Of a DNA stretch of 64,000 bases, positions 44,549 to 53,300 are shown in pieces. Numbering within the stretch: position 1 is the stretch's first letter; each line of letters opens with the position of its first letter. Location: contig BNHL01000001.1 in NCBI GenBank assembly GCA_015472025.1, positions 124,001 through 188,000 on the forward strand. Direction: 5' to 3'. Origin of the DNA: Cytophagales bacterium WSM2-2. Its GTDB lineage: Bacteria > Bacteroidota > Bacteroidia > Cytophagales > Cyclobacteriaceae. The notes under the pieces were generated by a model. That model ran no database searches and was not told the DNA's origin. It was given only the letters and a program-made list of their open reading frames with translations. Made by a program: the position numbers and the translations under genes.

Positions 44549-46021
44549 TCAATCTTTGACGCAGCGTACCGCAAAACCGAAGCCTTTGTAGTTGTTACCA
44601 CTACCGACATTTGGGCTGTATCCAAGCACTTCCCAGCACATGGCTTCCCGTTCATTGAAGTCGTTAGAACTCCACCAGTATCCGTTTTTTCCGAAATCAG
44701 CAAACTCGCCTACAACGTACCTCAATCCGCCCGGACGGACTGTCAAACCACTGCTGTTGTTACCGTTAGCGAGCCACCCATCATTACTTTTGACTGTCAT
44801 ACCAGCCTTGTCATCTCCTAAAGTTTCAACAAGAGCTTTCCAATCTTCATCCTGCGTCACATGCCATCCCTTAGGGGCCAGGCCTCGGGCATCGCTGACC
44901 GCATACCAGTTATAAAGCTTTCCATAGATCTTCCCTTTTGTCGTATCACCTTTGTAGTAACACCAGGCAGGCTGTTTACTGTCAGAGGCTTTTTGCCATT
45001 CCTCAGGAGTTTTGGCCTCCGGAATCGCATCGCCATTGGAGAACCTGGAAACATTCAGGTTTTTAGCTATCCAGATTTTATTACCGATCGTCACCACCGC
45101 TGCGTCAGCGGTGCCATAACCATAATCCAAAGGAGCTTTATTTTCGGGGACAGGATTTATTTCCTTCTTAGACACCAATGTTTTTTTAGCGTCATTCTCC
45201 TTGTCCTTGACAACTGAGTTCGAGTTCGCAGGCTTGTTTGTATTTGGTTGTGGCTGATTGTTTGTTACCTGCGTGAAATAGAATTCTCCTCCAAGTGAAT
45301 TATCGACAACCGATGGAAGTTGCCGTCCTTCTGATTCGTCATTAACATCGCGCTTTACTTTTCGGAGCATGTCGCTGATGTTCAAATTAGGTTCATTGAT
45401 GTACTTCAGAAGTTTTGAAGTAAAGAGACCGTTGGTCCCGGTTCCATCACTGGCCACTGTGCCAGGTTGAGTCGCAAAGACTACGATTGATCCTTTCGGT
45501 GATTCGACATTGGCAAGTCCTTTGACGATGTCTCTGCTAAAGCTGGTGAAGTTGTTGGTGCGACAGGCATCCAGGAGGAAAATATTCAAATTGTCGTTAG
45601 TGGAATTCAAAGCTGACATCACGAGGTTCATTTTCACGCACTGATCATCAAGATCGCCCGGAAGCTGAAGTGAAGCCGTTGCCGGAATGAGATAGTTCTC
45701 TCCTTCATGCTGTGTTCCGTGTCCGGCATAGTAAATAATCCCGATCGCGCCTGAACTTTGTGACATGGTATTGTAATACCTCGTTATTGCGTCTTTGATC
45801 TGCTTCTTAGTTTTCGGATCAATGAGCGTTTCCACTTTAAAGCCTTTTGCCTTCAACACATTCGACATATCCGTAGCGTCTTTAATCGAATGGCGCAACG
45901 GTGGCACTCCGGTATAGTTCTGAACCCCGATCACCAGAGCAACTCGACTAGTCGGTTGTTGTGCTTTTACTACCAACCCCAATAGGGTCAATAGAAACAG
46001 GTATGTCAATCTTTTTTTCAT
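44549..46021 (-). CDS. Secreted caspase-like peptidase fused to a FISUMP domain
   Basis: The 490-residue protein has a signal peptide (VVKAQ), a peptidase C14 (caspase-like) domain at about 25-250, a low-complexity Asn/Lys-rich linker at 252-300, and a FISUMP domain at 305-490. The catalytic dyad is intact: His101 in YYAGHGTQH and Cys153 in LLDACRTN. The FISUMP domain shows GNKIWIAKNLNV, KLYNWYAV, PKGWHVTQDEDW, GYWWSSND and GFAVRCVKD. Bacterial caspase-like enzymes usually cleave after Lys or Arg, and FISUMP domains occur on surface proteins of unknown role. The pairing suggests an exported regulatory protease. It is encoded alone. Confidence 0.87.
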   Translation of the reverse strand: MKKRLTYLFLLTLLGLVVKAQQPTSRVALVIGVQNYTGVPPLRHSIKDATDMSNVLKAKGFKVETLIDPKTKKQIKDAITRYYNTMSQSSGAIGIIYYAGHGTQHEGENYLIPATASLQLPGDLDDQCVKMNLVMSALNSTNDNLNIFLLDACRTNNFTSFSRDIVKGLANVESPKGSIVVFATQPGTVASDGTGTNGLFTSKLLKYINEPNLNISDMLRKVKRDVNDESEGRQLPSVVDNSLGGEFYFTQVTNNQPQPNTNKPANSNSVVKDKENDAKKTLVSKKEINPVPENKAPLDYGYGTADAAVVTIGNKIWIAKNLNVSRFSNGDAIPEAKTPEEWQKASDSKQPAWCYYKGDTTKGKIYGKLYNWYAVSDARGLAPKGWHVTQDEDWKALVETLGDDKAGMTVKSNDGWLANGNNSSGLTVRPGGLRYVVGEFADFGKNGYWWSSNDFNEREAMCWEVLGYSPNVGSGNNYKGFGFAVRCVKD

Positions 46022-46064
46022 TCTAATATGAAGTTAATTCTAAAACCAGATTAGCGCAATGCCT

Positions 46065-47339
46065 TCAAATAGCTGTCAAAATTTTTCCTTTACACTCACC
46101 AAAACCGATCCGTACACCCTCCTTTTCAGCATGTCCGCGGATGATTACGGTATCTCCATCAAGTAAAAATTTCCGCTCACTGCCATCGGCCAGATGCAAG
46201 GGACGCTGACCGTTCCAGGCTAACTCCAGCATCGAGCCATAAGACCCCGGTGATGGACCACTAATCGTGCCACTTGCATACATATCGCCCACCTGGATAT
46301 TACAGCCGTTTACCGTGTGATGAGCTAATTGCTGAGCCATACTCCAGTACATATATTTAAAGTTTGACCGGCTGACAGTGATGGCCTCCGACTTTTCTGG
46401 TTGAATCAATACCTCCAAAGCGATGTCAAAGTTTTTATCGGTTTCTACAGAAAGATAGGGCAGCACGTGAGGAAATTGCTCGGGACCTTTAACGCGGAAA
46501 GGCTCCAATGCATCCAATGTGACAATCCATGGGGAAATGGTTGAGCCGAAATTTTTGGCCAGGAAAGGACCTAGTGGAACATATTCCCATGTTTGAATGT
46601 CGCGGGCACTCCAATCATTAAAAAGTACAAGCCCAAAAATATTGTCTTCAGCCTCTTTGGTCGTAATGTGGGAGCCGAGTTTTGTTTCGATGCAGGTGAT
46701 GAAAGCTACCTCAAGCTCAAAATCCATTTTTTGAGTAGGGCAGAAAACGGGAAGCTCAGCATCGGGAGGCTTGATTTGTCCCTTCGGGCGGTGGATAGCC
46801 GTACCCGACACAACGATTGACGAAGCGCGGCCATGATAGCCAACCGGTAAATGTTTCCAGTTGGGAAGCAAAGCATTTTTCGGATCACGAAACATTGTGC
46901 CTACATTGGTGGCGTGCTCCTCACTGCTATAGAAATCGGTATAGTTGGGAATGCGAACCGGCATCATCGTCTGTACCTCATTCATCGGAACGAGAGCGAT
47001 TTCACAGGCTGCCTTGTTCGACTTCAATTCATCATTATCGTGCTGCAGCAATTCCGAGATTCGCTCGCGTACGGCACGGCCTTTCTTTTTTCCAAGCGCC
47101 AAAAAATCATTCAGGTATTTCTGATTAAAAATCCCAGGTGGCAATCCTAATGAGTCAAGGAAGCCGTTCTCATGCAGGTACACCAGGTCAAGCACATGAT
47201 TGCCAATGGCCACACCTGCCACAGGAGACAAATACTTGGTTTTGAAAATCCCAAAGGGCAGATTCTGAATAGGAAAATCAGAGCCTGCAGGGACTTCGAC
47301 CCAGCTCTTTAACCGGGGACTGTTCGCTTTTATCTCCAT
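46065..47339 (-). CDS. fahA: Fumarylacetoacetase
   Basis: The 424-residue enzyme hydrolyses fumarylacetoacetate to fumarate and acetoacetate, the last step of tyrosine degradation. The N-terminal FAA domain (NLPFGIFKTKYLSPVAG) and catalytic core (NYTDFYSSEEHATNVGTMFR, PVGYHGRASSIVVSG, FELEVAFITCIETKLG, FNDWSARDIQTWEYVPLGPF) are complete, including the metal-binding acids. The other tyrosine-degradation genes are not nearby. It is the next gene after the tolC terminator on the same strand. Confidence 0.95.
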   Translation of the reverse strand: MEIKANSPRLKSWVEVPAGSDFPIQNLPFGIFKTKYLSPVAGVAIGNHVLDLVYLHENGFLDSLGLPPGIFNQKYLNDFLALGKKKGRAVRERISELLQHDNDELKSNKAACEIALVPMNEVQTMMPVRIPNYTDFYSSEEHATNVGTMFRDPKNALLPNWKHLPVGYHGRASSIVVSGTAIHRPKGQIKPPDAELPVFCPTQKMDFELEVAFITCIETKLGSHITTKEAEDNIFGLVLFNDWSARDIQTWEYVPLGPFLAKNFGSTISPWIVTLDALEPFRVKGPEQFPHVLPYLSVETDKNFDIALEVLIQPEKSEAITVSRSNFKYMYWSMAQQLAHHTVNGCNIQVGDMYASGTISGPSPGSYGSMLELAWNGQRPLHLADGSERKFLLDGDTVIIRGHAEKEGVRIGFGECKGKILTAI

Positions 47340-47343
47340 AAAA

Positions 47344-47373
47344 AAAAGAATGCACGAAATTATGCATTCTTTT
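47344..47373 (-). terminator. Terminator of the emrA-emrB-tolC operon
   Basis: AAAAGAATGCA (47344-47354) and TGCATTCTTTT (47363-47373) form a perfect 11-bp stem with an 8-base loop, followed on the minus strand by a run of seven T. It lies 23 bases past the tolC stop and just before the fahA start. Confidence 0.88.
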
Positions 47374-47395
47374 CAATACGAAAGTGGAAACCCGG

Positions 47396-48670
47396 TTACT
47401 CGCCCCAGTACTTCCAGCCGATCAGGCGGGCCTGTTCAACACGGGCTACGCTGAGTTGATATTGAAATTGAATCTGGTTCAATAATATCCGTTGAAGGTT
47501 TGAAGACGCATTGAGTAAATCCAAATGAGTAGCTACGCCCTGACGATATCTCGATTGAGCAAGTGTCAATGCTTCACGAGCATATTTCACCTGGCTTTCT
47601 GAATTTTTAATTCGCTCTTCATTCGAAGTAAGATCGGACTGAACCTGTGCCATATCTCTCTTCAGGTTGTTTTCAACTGTCTTTGCTGCCAATTGGTTTG
47701 CCTGCAGTGTCGATTGGGCAACCCGGATGTTCTGACCTATTTTTCCCTGGGAATAAATCGGGACACTCAAATTCACGCCAAGTGCGTAGTTAAAGATAAG
47801 CGGATTAATATCGGGCTGGTAACCGTTCTTGTAACCGGTACCACCTACAAAAGTCAAGAGCGGATATCGGCTGTTCTGTGCATACTTCAACTCCATCTCG
47901 CTGGCCAATGTGTGTTGTGTTGCCAGTCGGAGATCGAAATTATTCTGCTTTGCATAATCGGTAACTGCTCCGTCTGTGAATGAAGGGAAATCGAAATCCA
48001 CGCCTGCCGGTTCCCCAGATACACCCGACACATACTCCATCAACGCTTTTTGCTTCTGCAATGAATTGACGAAATCCACTTTGCGATTCCCCTCAATATC
48101 AATATTGCTTTGAATATTGGTGAGATCGATTTGAAGTGCATCACCTCGTTTGATCCTATTCTCGATGATTTTCTTATTCTCATTAAGGAAAGCAAGGATT
48201 GAGTCTTCCACGGCAATGGCCTTCTTGAGATAGATCATAGAGTAATAAACCGAGGCCACCTGTGCAGCGACTTGTGCTTTGGCCTGATCGATGGTCGTGG
48301 TAGCGCTTTGCAAGTCAGTCTTTGCTTTTGCGATCTGTGCATTCGTCTTTCCAAAATCCCAGATAGGCTGTGTCACCGAAAGATTGAAGTTATAGTTGTC
48401 GTTAGGTTGGAACTTGAATTCACCTCCACCAAACGATGCTTTGCTTAGAGGCGTTACATAGGTATAAGAGCCTGTACCCGAAATGATCGGATAATAGTTG
48501 CTTCGGGCCAGATCTACGCGCTGCGCAGAAATTTCAGATGCTTTTTGCAACTCCTGAATTCGGGGAAAGTATGTGAATGACTGGGTGATCAACGATTTCA
48601 GTTCGTTGTTGACCTGCGCTTTCGCGAATGAGCAAATCACCAGGAAAGCTGCGATAAATATTTTTTTCAT
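47396..48670 (-). CDS. TolC-family outer-membrane efflux protein
   Basis: The 424-residue protein has a signal peptide (CSFAKA) and two TolC repeats of long helices plus barrel strands; the typical phrases are RVDLARSNYYPIISGTGSY, YNFNLSVTQPIWDFGK and ARYRQGVATHLDLLNA. It forms the outer-membrane channel for the pump encoded just upstream in the transcript. It is the third gene of a minus-strand operon after the HlyD adaptor and the DHA2 pump, with a terminator behind it. Substrate range follows from the inner-membrane pump. Confidence 0.93.
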   Translation of the reverse strand: MKKIFIAAFLVICSFAKAQVNNELKSLITQSFTYFPRIQELQKASEISAQRVDLARSNYYPIISGTGSYTYVTPLSKASFGGGEFKFQPNDNYNFNLSVTQPIWDFGKTNAQIAKAKTDLQSATTTIDQAKAQVAAQVASVYYSMIYLKKAIAVEDSILAFLNENKKIIENRIKRGDALQIDLTNIQSNIDIEGNRKVDFVNSLQKQKALMEYVSGVSGEPAGVDFDFPSFTDGAVTDYAKQNNFDLRLATQHTLASEMELKYAQNSRYPLLTFVGGTGYKNGYQPDINPLIFNYALGVNLSVPIYSQGKIGQNIRVAQSTLQANQLAAKTVENNLKRDMAQVQSDLTSNEERIKNSESQVKYAREALTLAQSRYRQGVATHLDLLNASSNLQRILLNQIQFQYQLSVARVEQARLIGWKYWGE

Positions 48671-48715
48671 AGTTCTTAGTTCGTATTTCTTAAATCGTAC
48701 TTCGTAGTTCTTAAA
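48671..48715 (-). repeat. Short direct-repeat spacer between emrB and tolC
   Basis: The 45-bp gap between the pump and channel genes is built of three near-copies of a 14- to 16-base word, TTCTTAGTTCGTAT, TTCTTAAATCGTAC and TTCGTAGTTCTTAAAT. It has no promoter pattern I can see. It may be a neutral intergenic repeat or form a weak structure that adjusts the relative amounts of pump and channel. Confidence 0.55.
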
Positions 48716-50311
48716 TCAATGACTCTCCTCTGATACCTTCTGCAACGTGGCTTTGTCTACTTTCTTTGTGCGGAGCAGAAACATGAAGGGGATCACGCAA
48801 ATGAAGAACAGCCCAAGCAGTTGGAAGCAATCCGCATAAGCCATTAAAAATCCTTGTTTCGTGACTGCCAAATCGAGAACCTTGTAGCTAAACTCCGTTG
48901 CCTGTCCACTGCTTATCCCTGCATTGATTGCACCGGCTTGTGTCTGCGCCAGACGCTGAATCAGCAGCGGATCGGAACTTTGAAGATTACTCACCAGGTC
49001 AGCGCGATGAACGGCATACCGTTGAGACACATACGTGTTCATTACGGCAATTCCGAACGCTCCTCCCAATTGTCTCAACATGTTCGTCAATGCAATTCCA
49101 CTTGGCATTTCCTGTGGCGCAAGACCTACCACTGCCTGGTTGATCAAGGGCACCGTAAGACAAGCTGTTCCTATCCCCCTGAACACCTGCGGCCAGAAGA
49201 AATAAGGAAGGCCTACATCCGGAGTTACAAAAGAGGAGCTGAACCCGTGCAGGATAAAAAACACAAACCCGATCACCACAAAAACTAAAGGAGGTGTTCC
49301 CGCACCAAGTCTGCGTCCGACAATAGGCATACAAACAATCGCGGCTATCGCGCTCGGCACAAGACCGAAACCTGCATCGGTTGGAGTATATCCCAGGATG
49401 CGCTGCACCAATACTGGAAAAATAAATATCGAACCAAACATACCGAAACCAACAGCAAAGGTGAGCACGTTACTTGCCCAAAGGTTTCTTCGTTTCATCA
49501 CACTCAGATGAATCATTGGCTTCTCGCCAGTTAACTCCCGGTAGACGAAAGCTATCAAACCGAAAGCACCAAGGAAGCTCAGCAATAAAATGGTTCGGTC
49601 TTCAAACCAATCATCTGACTGGCCGCGCTCAAGTACATACTGAAGGCACCCTACACCCAACGCCAGAAAGGAGATCCCAAGGAAATCAATAGCCGGTTTT
49701 TCACGGTTTGGATTTTTCTCCTCTGCCGTTCTTCTGATGTAGCGAAGGGTAAGCACTGTAGCCACAATCCCAAAAGGAATGTTGATGTAAAAAATTAATG
49801 GCCATGAATAGTTGTCTACAATAATTCCTCCGAGTATCGGGCCGATTGTTGGTCCGAGTACGATCCCCATTCCAAACATCGCTGCAGCCATCGGGCGTTT
49901 GGCGGGCTCAAATGCATCGAATAAAATCCCTTGTGAAGTGGAGAGTAGCGCGCCACCACCCATTCCCTGGATAAATCTCCAGATAACGAGTGTCGTAAGG
50001 CTTCCTGCCTGACCGCACATATACGAGGCAAACGTAAAGATCAAAATCGAAGCGATGTAGTATTTCTTACGACCAAAGAGTTTAGCGAAAAATCCCGTGA
50101 GCGGAATAATGATTACGTTAGCAATAGCATACGCAGTCACCACCCATGACGTGTCTTCAATCGTAGCGCCCAGGTTTCCGCTGATGTCCGACAATGCCAC
50201 GTTTACGATGGAGATGTCGATCAACTCCATGATGGCAGCCGATATCGTGGTGATCACGATGATGGCTCGCGCAAAGCCGGTGGGCAATGAAGAAGGCGAA
50301 GCTTCTGACAT
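48716..50311 (-). CDS. emrB: DHA2-family multidrug efflux MFS transporter (EmrB/QacA-like)
   Basis: The 531-residue permease has 14 predicted membrane helices. Motif A-like GFFAKLFGRKKYYI follows helix 2, and LGPTIGPILGGIIVDNYSWPLIFYINIPFG is the classic motif C antiporter sequence at helix 5. The N-terminal acidic residue typical of the family is in MELIDISIVNVAL. It exports hydrophobic compounds in exchange for protons, working with the HlyD-type adaptor encoded one base upstream and the TolC channel. The symbol reflects subfamily homology. Confidence 0.92.
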   Translation of the reverse strand: MSEASPSSLPTGFARAIIVITTISAAIMELIDISIVNVALSDISGNLGATIEDTSWVVTAYAIANVIIIPLTGFFAKLFGRKKYYIASILIFTFASYMCGQAGSLTTLVIWRFIQGMGGGALLSTSQGILFDAFEPAKRPMAAAMFGMGIVLGPTIGPILGGIIVDNYSWPLIFYINIPFGIVATVLTLRYIRRTAEEKNPNREKPAIDFLGISFLALGVGCLQYVLERGQSDDWFEDRTILLLSFLGAFGLIAFVYRELTGEKPMIHLSVMKRRNLWASNVLTFAVGFGMFGSIFIFPVLVQRILGYTPTDAGFGLVPSAIAAIVCMPIVGRRLGAGTPPLVFVVIGFVFFILHGFSSSFVTPDVGLPYFFWPQVFRGIGTACLTVPLINQAVVGLAPQEMPSGIALTNMLRQLGGAFGIAVMNTYVSQRYAVHRADLVSNLQSSDPLLIQRLAQTQAGAINAGISSGQATEFSYKVLDLAVTKQGFLMAYADCFQLLGLFFICVIPFMFLLRTKKVDKATLQKVSEESH

Positions 50312-50312
50312 A

Positions 50313-51356
50313 CTACTTTATTTTTACGTCAACCTCTACGCTCAGACCTGCTTTCAAAATATCCTTGTACTTCGACTCGTCTTCGAGTTCAATTTTCACC
50401 GGCACCCGCTGTGTAATTTTTACAAAATTGCCGGTAGCATTGTCGGGAGGAAGAAGTGAAAACTTGGAGCCGGTCGCCAAACTGAATGAGGCAATCTTTC
50501 CTTTGATCTCCACATCCGGATAACCGTCGAGTTTTACTTCGACTTCCTGGCCTACTTTCATTTTTCCCAATTGTGTTTCTTTAAAATTGGCTACGATCCA
50601 GAATTTATCTCCATTCACTACGGTCATCAGGGGTTGGCCCGGTTGAACGTACTGTCCCACTTCAAGATTTCTTTTTCCAATGCGGCCCCCAACAGGTGCA
50701 TATACATTGCAATAGGTTAGACGGAGTTTTGTCAAATCGAGAGCAGCGACACGTGTTTCAACGGTTGCCTGCGCCTTGCGAATCTGGGCTTCAGAGGTAA
50801 CTACCTGTGAGTTGGCAAAAACGACTTGCTTTTGATTAGCCGTGTATTGCTTCTGTGTCGATTCCAGATTATTGCGGCTGTCATCAAGTTGTTTTTGTGT
50901 GATGGCTCCATCCTTGAACAAGCCTTCATCACGCTTCAGGTCATCGGCAGCTTTTTGCATACGTGTCTTCTGAACATCTTCATTGGCTTGCGCCACCTGC
51001 TTGCTGGCTACACTATTATTAAGCTGTGCCTGGTTGTTGGCCAAATCGGCTTTTGCATTGGCTAAATCCGTCTCGGCTTGCAAAACAGCCAGAGTGTATT
51101 CCCTGTCATCGATCGAGATCAGCAGTTGGTCCTTGCCTACTTCGCTGTAATCAGTTACAGAAAGGGAGTCTATGAAACCCGCCAGCCGGCTAACCACCGG
51201 AATAGCGTTTGTTTCTATTTGCGCATTGTCCGTAGACTCGTAACTCATACGATGTAAAATGGTGCGAACACCAAAATAACCGAGTACCAAAAGCACGGGA
51301 ATTATAATAAACGGTGCTTTGTTTTTTTTCTTGGGGGTAGTTTCGTTGGATTCCAT
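50313..51356 (-). CDS. emrA: HlyD-family membrane-fusion adaptor (EmrA-like)
   Basis: The 347-residue adaptor has one membrane helix (about 14-35), a biotinyl-lipoyl half-domain (NAIPVVSRLAGFIDSLSVTD), a long coiled-coil hairpin at about 80-205, and the second lipoyl and beta-barrel domains (LTYCNVYAPVGGRIGKRNLEVGQYVQPGQPL). It links the DHA2 pump to TolC across the periplasm. The gene begins the minus-strand operon, with one base before emrB. Its promoter overlaps the palindrome shared with the divergent marR gene, so repression by MarR is likely. Confidence 0.92.
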   Translation of the reverse strand: MESNETTPKKKNKAPFIIIPVLLVLGYFGVRTILHRMSYESTDNAQIETNAIPVVSRLAGFIDSLSVTDYSEVGKDQLLISIDDREYTLAVLQAETDLANAKADLANNQAQLNNSVASKQVAQANEDVQKTRMQKAADDLKRDEGLFKDGAITQKQLDDSRNNLESTQKQYTANQKQVVFANSQVVTSEAQIRKAQATVETRVAALDLTKLRLTYCNVYAPVGGRIGKRNLEVGQYVQPGQPLMTVVNGDKFWIVANFKETQLGKMKVGQEVEVKLDGYPDVEIKGKIASFSLATGSKFSLLPPDNATGNFVKITQRVPVKIELEDESKYKDILKAGLSVEVDVKIK

Positions 51357-51375
51357 AATATCGCTGTTAACGGCA

Positions 51376-51406
51376 CAAAAGTAAACTGAGTTGACTAATT
51401 AGTCAA
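51376..51406 (-). promoter_or_regulatory. Promoter of the emrA-emrB-tolC operon
   Basis: On the minus strand, TTG (51406-51404), exactly 20 bases, then TACTTTTG (51383-51376) gives a complete Bacteroidota promoter ending 19 bases before the emrA ATG. The -33 box lies inside the 16-bp palindrome, so a bound repressor would block it. Confidence 0.75.
51391..51406. promoter_or_regulatory. MarR-type operator palindrome
   Basis: TTGACTAATTAGTCAA is a perfect 16-bp palindrome between emrA and marR. A half-site (TTGACTATT) recurs at 51412-51420. MarR dimers bind palindromes of this size, and this one covers the -33 box of emrA and lies next to that of marR. Direct autoregulation and repression of the pump is the natural reading. 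Confidence 0.8.
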
Positions 51407-51411
51407 TAAAG

Positions 51412-51442
51412 TTGACTATTATTTTTTTATGAAGTATCTTTG
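51412..51442 (+). promoter_or_regulatory. Promoter of the marR gene
   Basis: TTG (51412-51414), 20 bases, then TATCTTTG (51435-51442) matches the Bacteroidota promoter in full, 17 bases before the ATG at 51460. Its -33 box lies within the operator half-site. Confidence 0.75.
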
Positions 51443-51459
51443 GCGTAAAATGGTAAAAG

Positions 51460-51933
51460 ATGGCTCTTGATCGAAAATTACAGGATCCCGAATACGTACG
51501 GATGTACGGTTGGAGTAAAATCGTTGCTCATTTAAAAAAGCAAATGGACCATTGGGCCGTTGATGCCATCACTAAAAACGGGTTTAAAGATTTCAAGCTT
51601 GCTTATATGCCGGTGATCATGAACATCGACAAGGATGGTACCCGGAATAACGACCTGGCTGTTTGTGCTAAAATGACCAAGCAGGCCATGAGCAAAATCG
51701 TTAAAGAACTGCAGAAAAAAGGATACATCTCGGCTAAAACCGATCCTAAGGATAAACGCGGGGTTATTTTTTCATTAACAGCCAGGGGAAATGATTTCCT
51801 GATGGGCGCCCGTGCCTACGTCAGCGAACTGATGAATGACTACAGGAGGGAGTTTGGAAAGAAGAACTTTGACGAATTGATGAGCAGGCTCATTAATATA
51901 ATAGAATACAACGATCGGAAGCTGAATGGCTGA
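51460..51933 (+). CDS. MarR-family transcriptional regulator of the efflux operon
   Basis: The 157-residue protein is a winged-helix regulator: recognition helix region NNDLAVCAKMTKQAMSKIVKELQKKGYI, wing KTDPKDKRGVIFSLTARG, and flanking dimerisation helices. MarR proteins usually bind palindromes and release DNA on binding phenolic or lipophilic compounds. It is divergent from emrA, and the palindrome between them is the likely operator. Its last eight bases overlap the RNA methyltransferase gene, so the regulator and that gene are cotranscribed. Confidence 0.9.
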   Translation: MALDRKLQDPEYVRMYGWSKIVAHLKKQMDHWAVDAITKNGFKDFKLAYMPVIMNIDKDGTRNNDLAVCAKMTKQAMSKIVKELQKKGYISAKTDPKDKRGVIFSLTARGNDFLMGARAYVSELMNDYRREFGKKNFDELMSRLINIIEYNDRKLNG

Positions 51934-53275
51934 AGTCGTGTTTCCCCCGGCTTTCGCTACCCGAATGCAAGAAAAGATGCAGGGTGAATGGCAGGATTTC
52001 GTTCTCGCACATCAGATCCCTTCTCCCACCAGCATTCGAATCAATCCAAAAAAAACCAGTGCCAGAGATCTTGAAAAAATCCTCTGGACAGATTTCGGAT
52101 ACTATCTCCCCGAACGACCATCGTTCACATTTGACCCGGTATTCCATGGAGGCGCCTACTACGTACAAGAGGCCAGCTCTATGTTTATAGAGCAAGCTTT
52201 AAAGCAAACGGTTGACTTGTCGCAACCACTCCGTATTCTTGATTTGTGTGCTGCTCCAGGCGGTAAGTCAACACACTTGCTAAGCCTCATCAACAATCAA
52301 TCGTTGCTGGTGGCTAATGAAACGATCCGGACACGTGCTACCATTCTGGCCGAGAATATTTGCAAATGGGGAAATATCAACGCGGTGGTCACCAACAGCG
52401 ACCCGGAAGATTTTCAAGGTCTCAACGGGTTCTTTGATGTAATCCTGGTGGATGCTCCCTGTTCGGGTGAAGGCCTGTTTCGCAAAGATGCTGCTGCGAC
52501 CTTGGAGTGGTCGGAAGAAAATGCGCGGCTATGTTCACTAAGACAGCAGCGAATTCTCAACCACATCTGGCCTGCTCTTAGAGAAAATGGGATTTTGATC
52601 TATTGCACCTGCACGTACAATCAAGAGGAGAATTTGCAAAACCTGGTCCCCTTTGTCTCAGGCAACAAGGCCACTGGTAGGAAACTAAATATTGAAAAAT
52701 ACCCTGGCATTACAGAGATCAGCAGCGGTGGAGTTTTTGGCTATCAGTTCTATCCGCAAAAAATCAAAGGCGAGGGGTTCTTCATTTCTGTATTGCAGAA
52801 AACGGAACAGGAAGAGGCTCTTGGAATTCATGGGAAGAGACAAGTGGATTCCGTGTCAAAAAAAATGAATGAACGGCTCGTCAGCTGGGTAAAGGATTCG
52901 GAGGAAGTAGAGTTTACCGTTCATAACGATCTTGTGCTGGCGCTGCCAAAGCATTTCATGAACGAAATTGATTTCCTTTCCAGAAAGGTCAGGGTTATAC
53001 AGAAAGGCACGGCCGTTGCAACCATGAAACACGACAAGCTCGTACCTGAACAGGCTTTTGCACTCTCCAACGAGATTAGCAGAGAAAACTTTAACTCGAT
53101 CGAATTGAGCCATGATCAAGCCATTGCCTACCTGAGGAAAGATAACTTGCGTCTAGAAACGGCAACTACCGGCTTTGCACTCGTCACACATCAGGGCACC
53201 GCGCTTGGTTGGGTAAACCAATTGCCCAATCGTACCAACAACCTTTATCCTCCGGGCTGGCGAATCAGAAGCTGA
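51926..53275 (+). CDS. RsmB/NOP-family RNA cytosine-C5 methyltransferase
   Basis: The 449-residue protein has the SAM-binding site LDLCAAPGGKSTHLL, the conserved Cys179 in DAPCSGEG and the catalytic Cys229 in YCTCTYN, all as in RsmF and the eukaryotic Nop2 family. The C-terminal 150 residues are a PUA-like RNA-binding domain ending in GWVNQLPNRTNNLYPPGWRIRS. It would methylate cytosine in rRNA or tRNA; RsmF of E. coli acts on 16S rRNA C1407. The start overlaps the end of marR by eight bases, an odd pairing for a housekeeping enzyme. Confidence 0.9.
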   Translation: MAEVVFPPAFATRMQEKMQGEWQDFVLAHQIPSPTSIRINPKKTSARDLEKILWTDFGYYLPERPSFTFDPVFHGGAYYVQEASSMFIEQALKQTVDLSQPLRILDLCAAPGGKSTHLLSLINNQSLLVANETIRTRATILAENICKWGNINAVVTNSDPEDFQGLNGFFDVILVDAPCSGEGLFRKDAAATLEWSEENARLCSLRQQRILNHIWPALRENGILIYCTCTYNQEENLQNLVPFVSGNKATGRKLNIEKYPGITEISSGGVFGYQFYPQKIKGEGFFISVLQKTEQEEALGIHGKRQVDSVSKKMNERLVSWVKDSEEVEFTVHNDLVLALPKHFMNEIDFLSRKVRVIQKGTAVATMKHDKLVPEQAFALSNEISRENFNSIELSHDQAIAYLRKDNLRLETATTGFALVTHQGTALGWVNQLPNRTNNLYPPGWRIRS

Positions 53276-53300
53276 AAAACATTTTTTACTTTTGAGGAAT

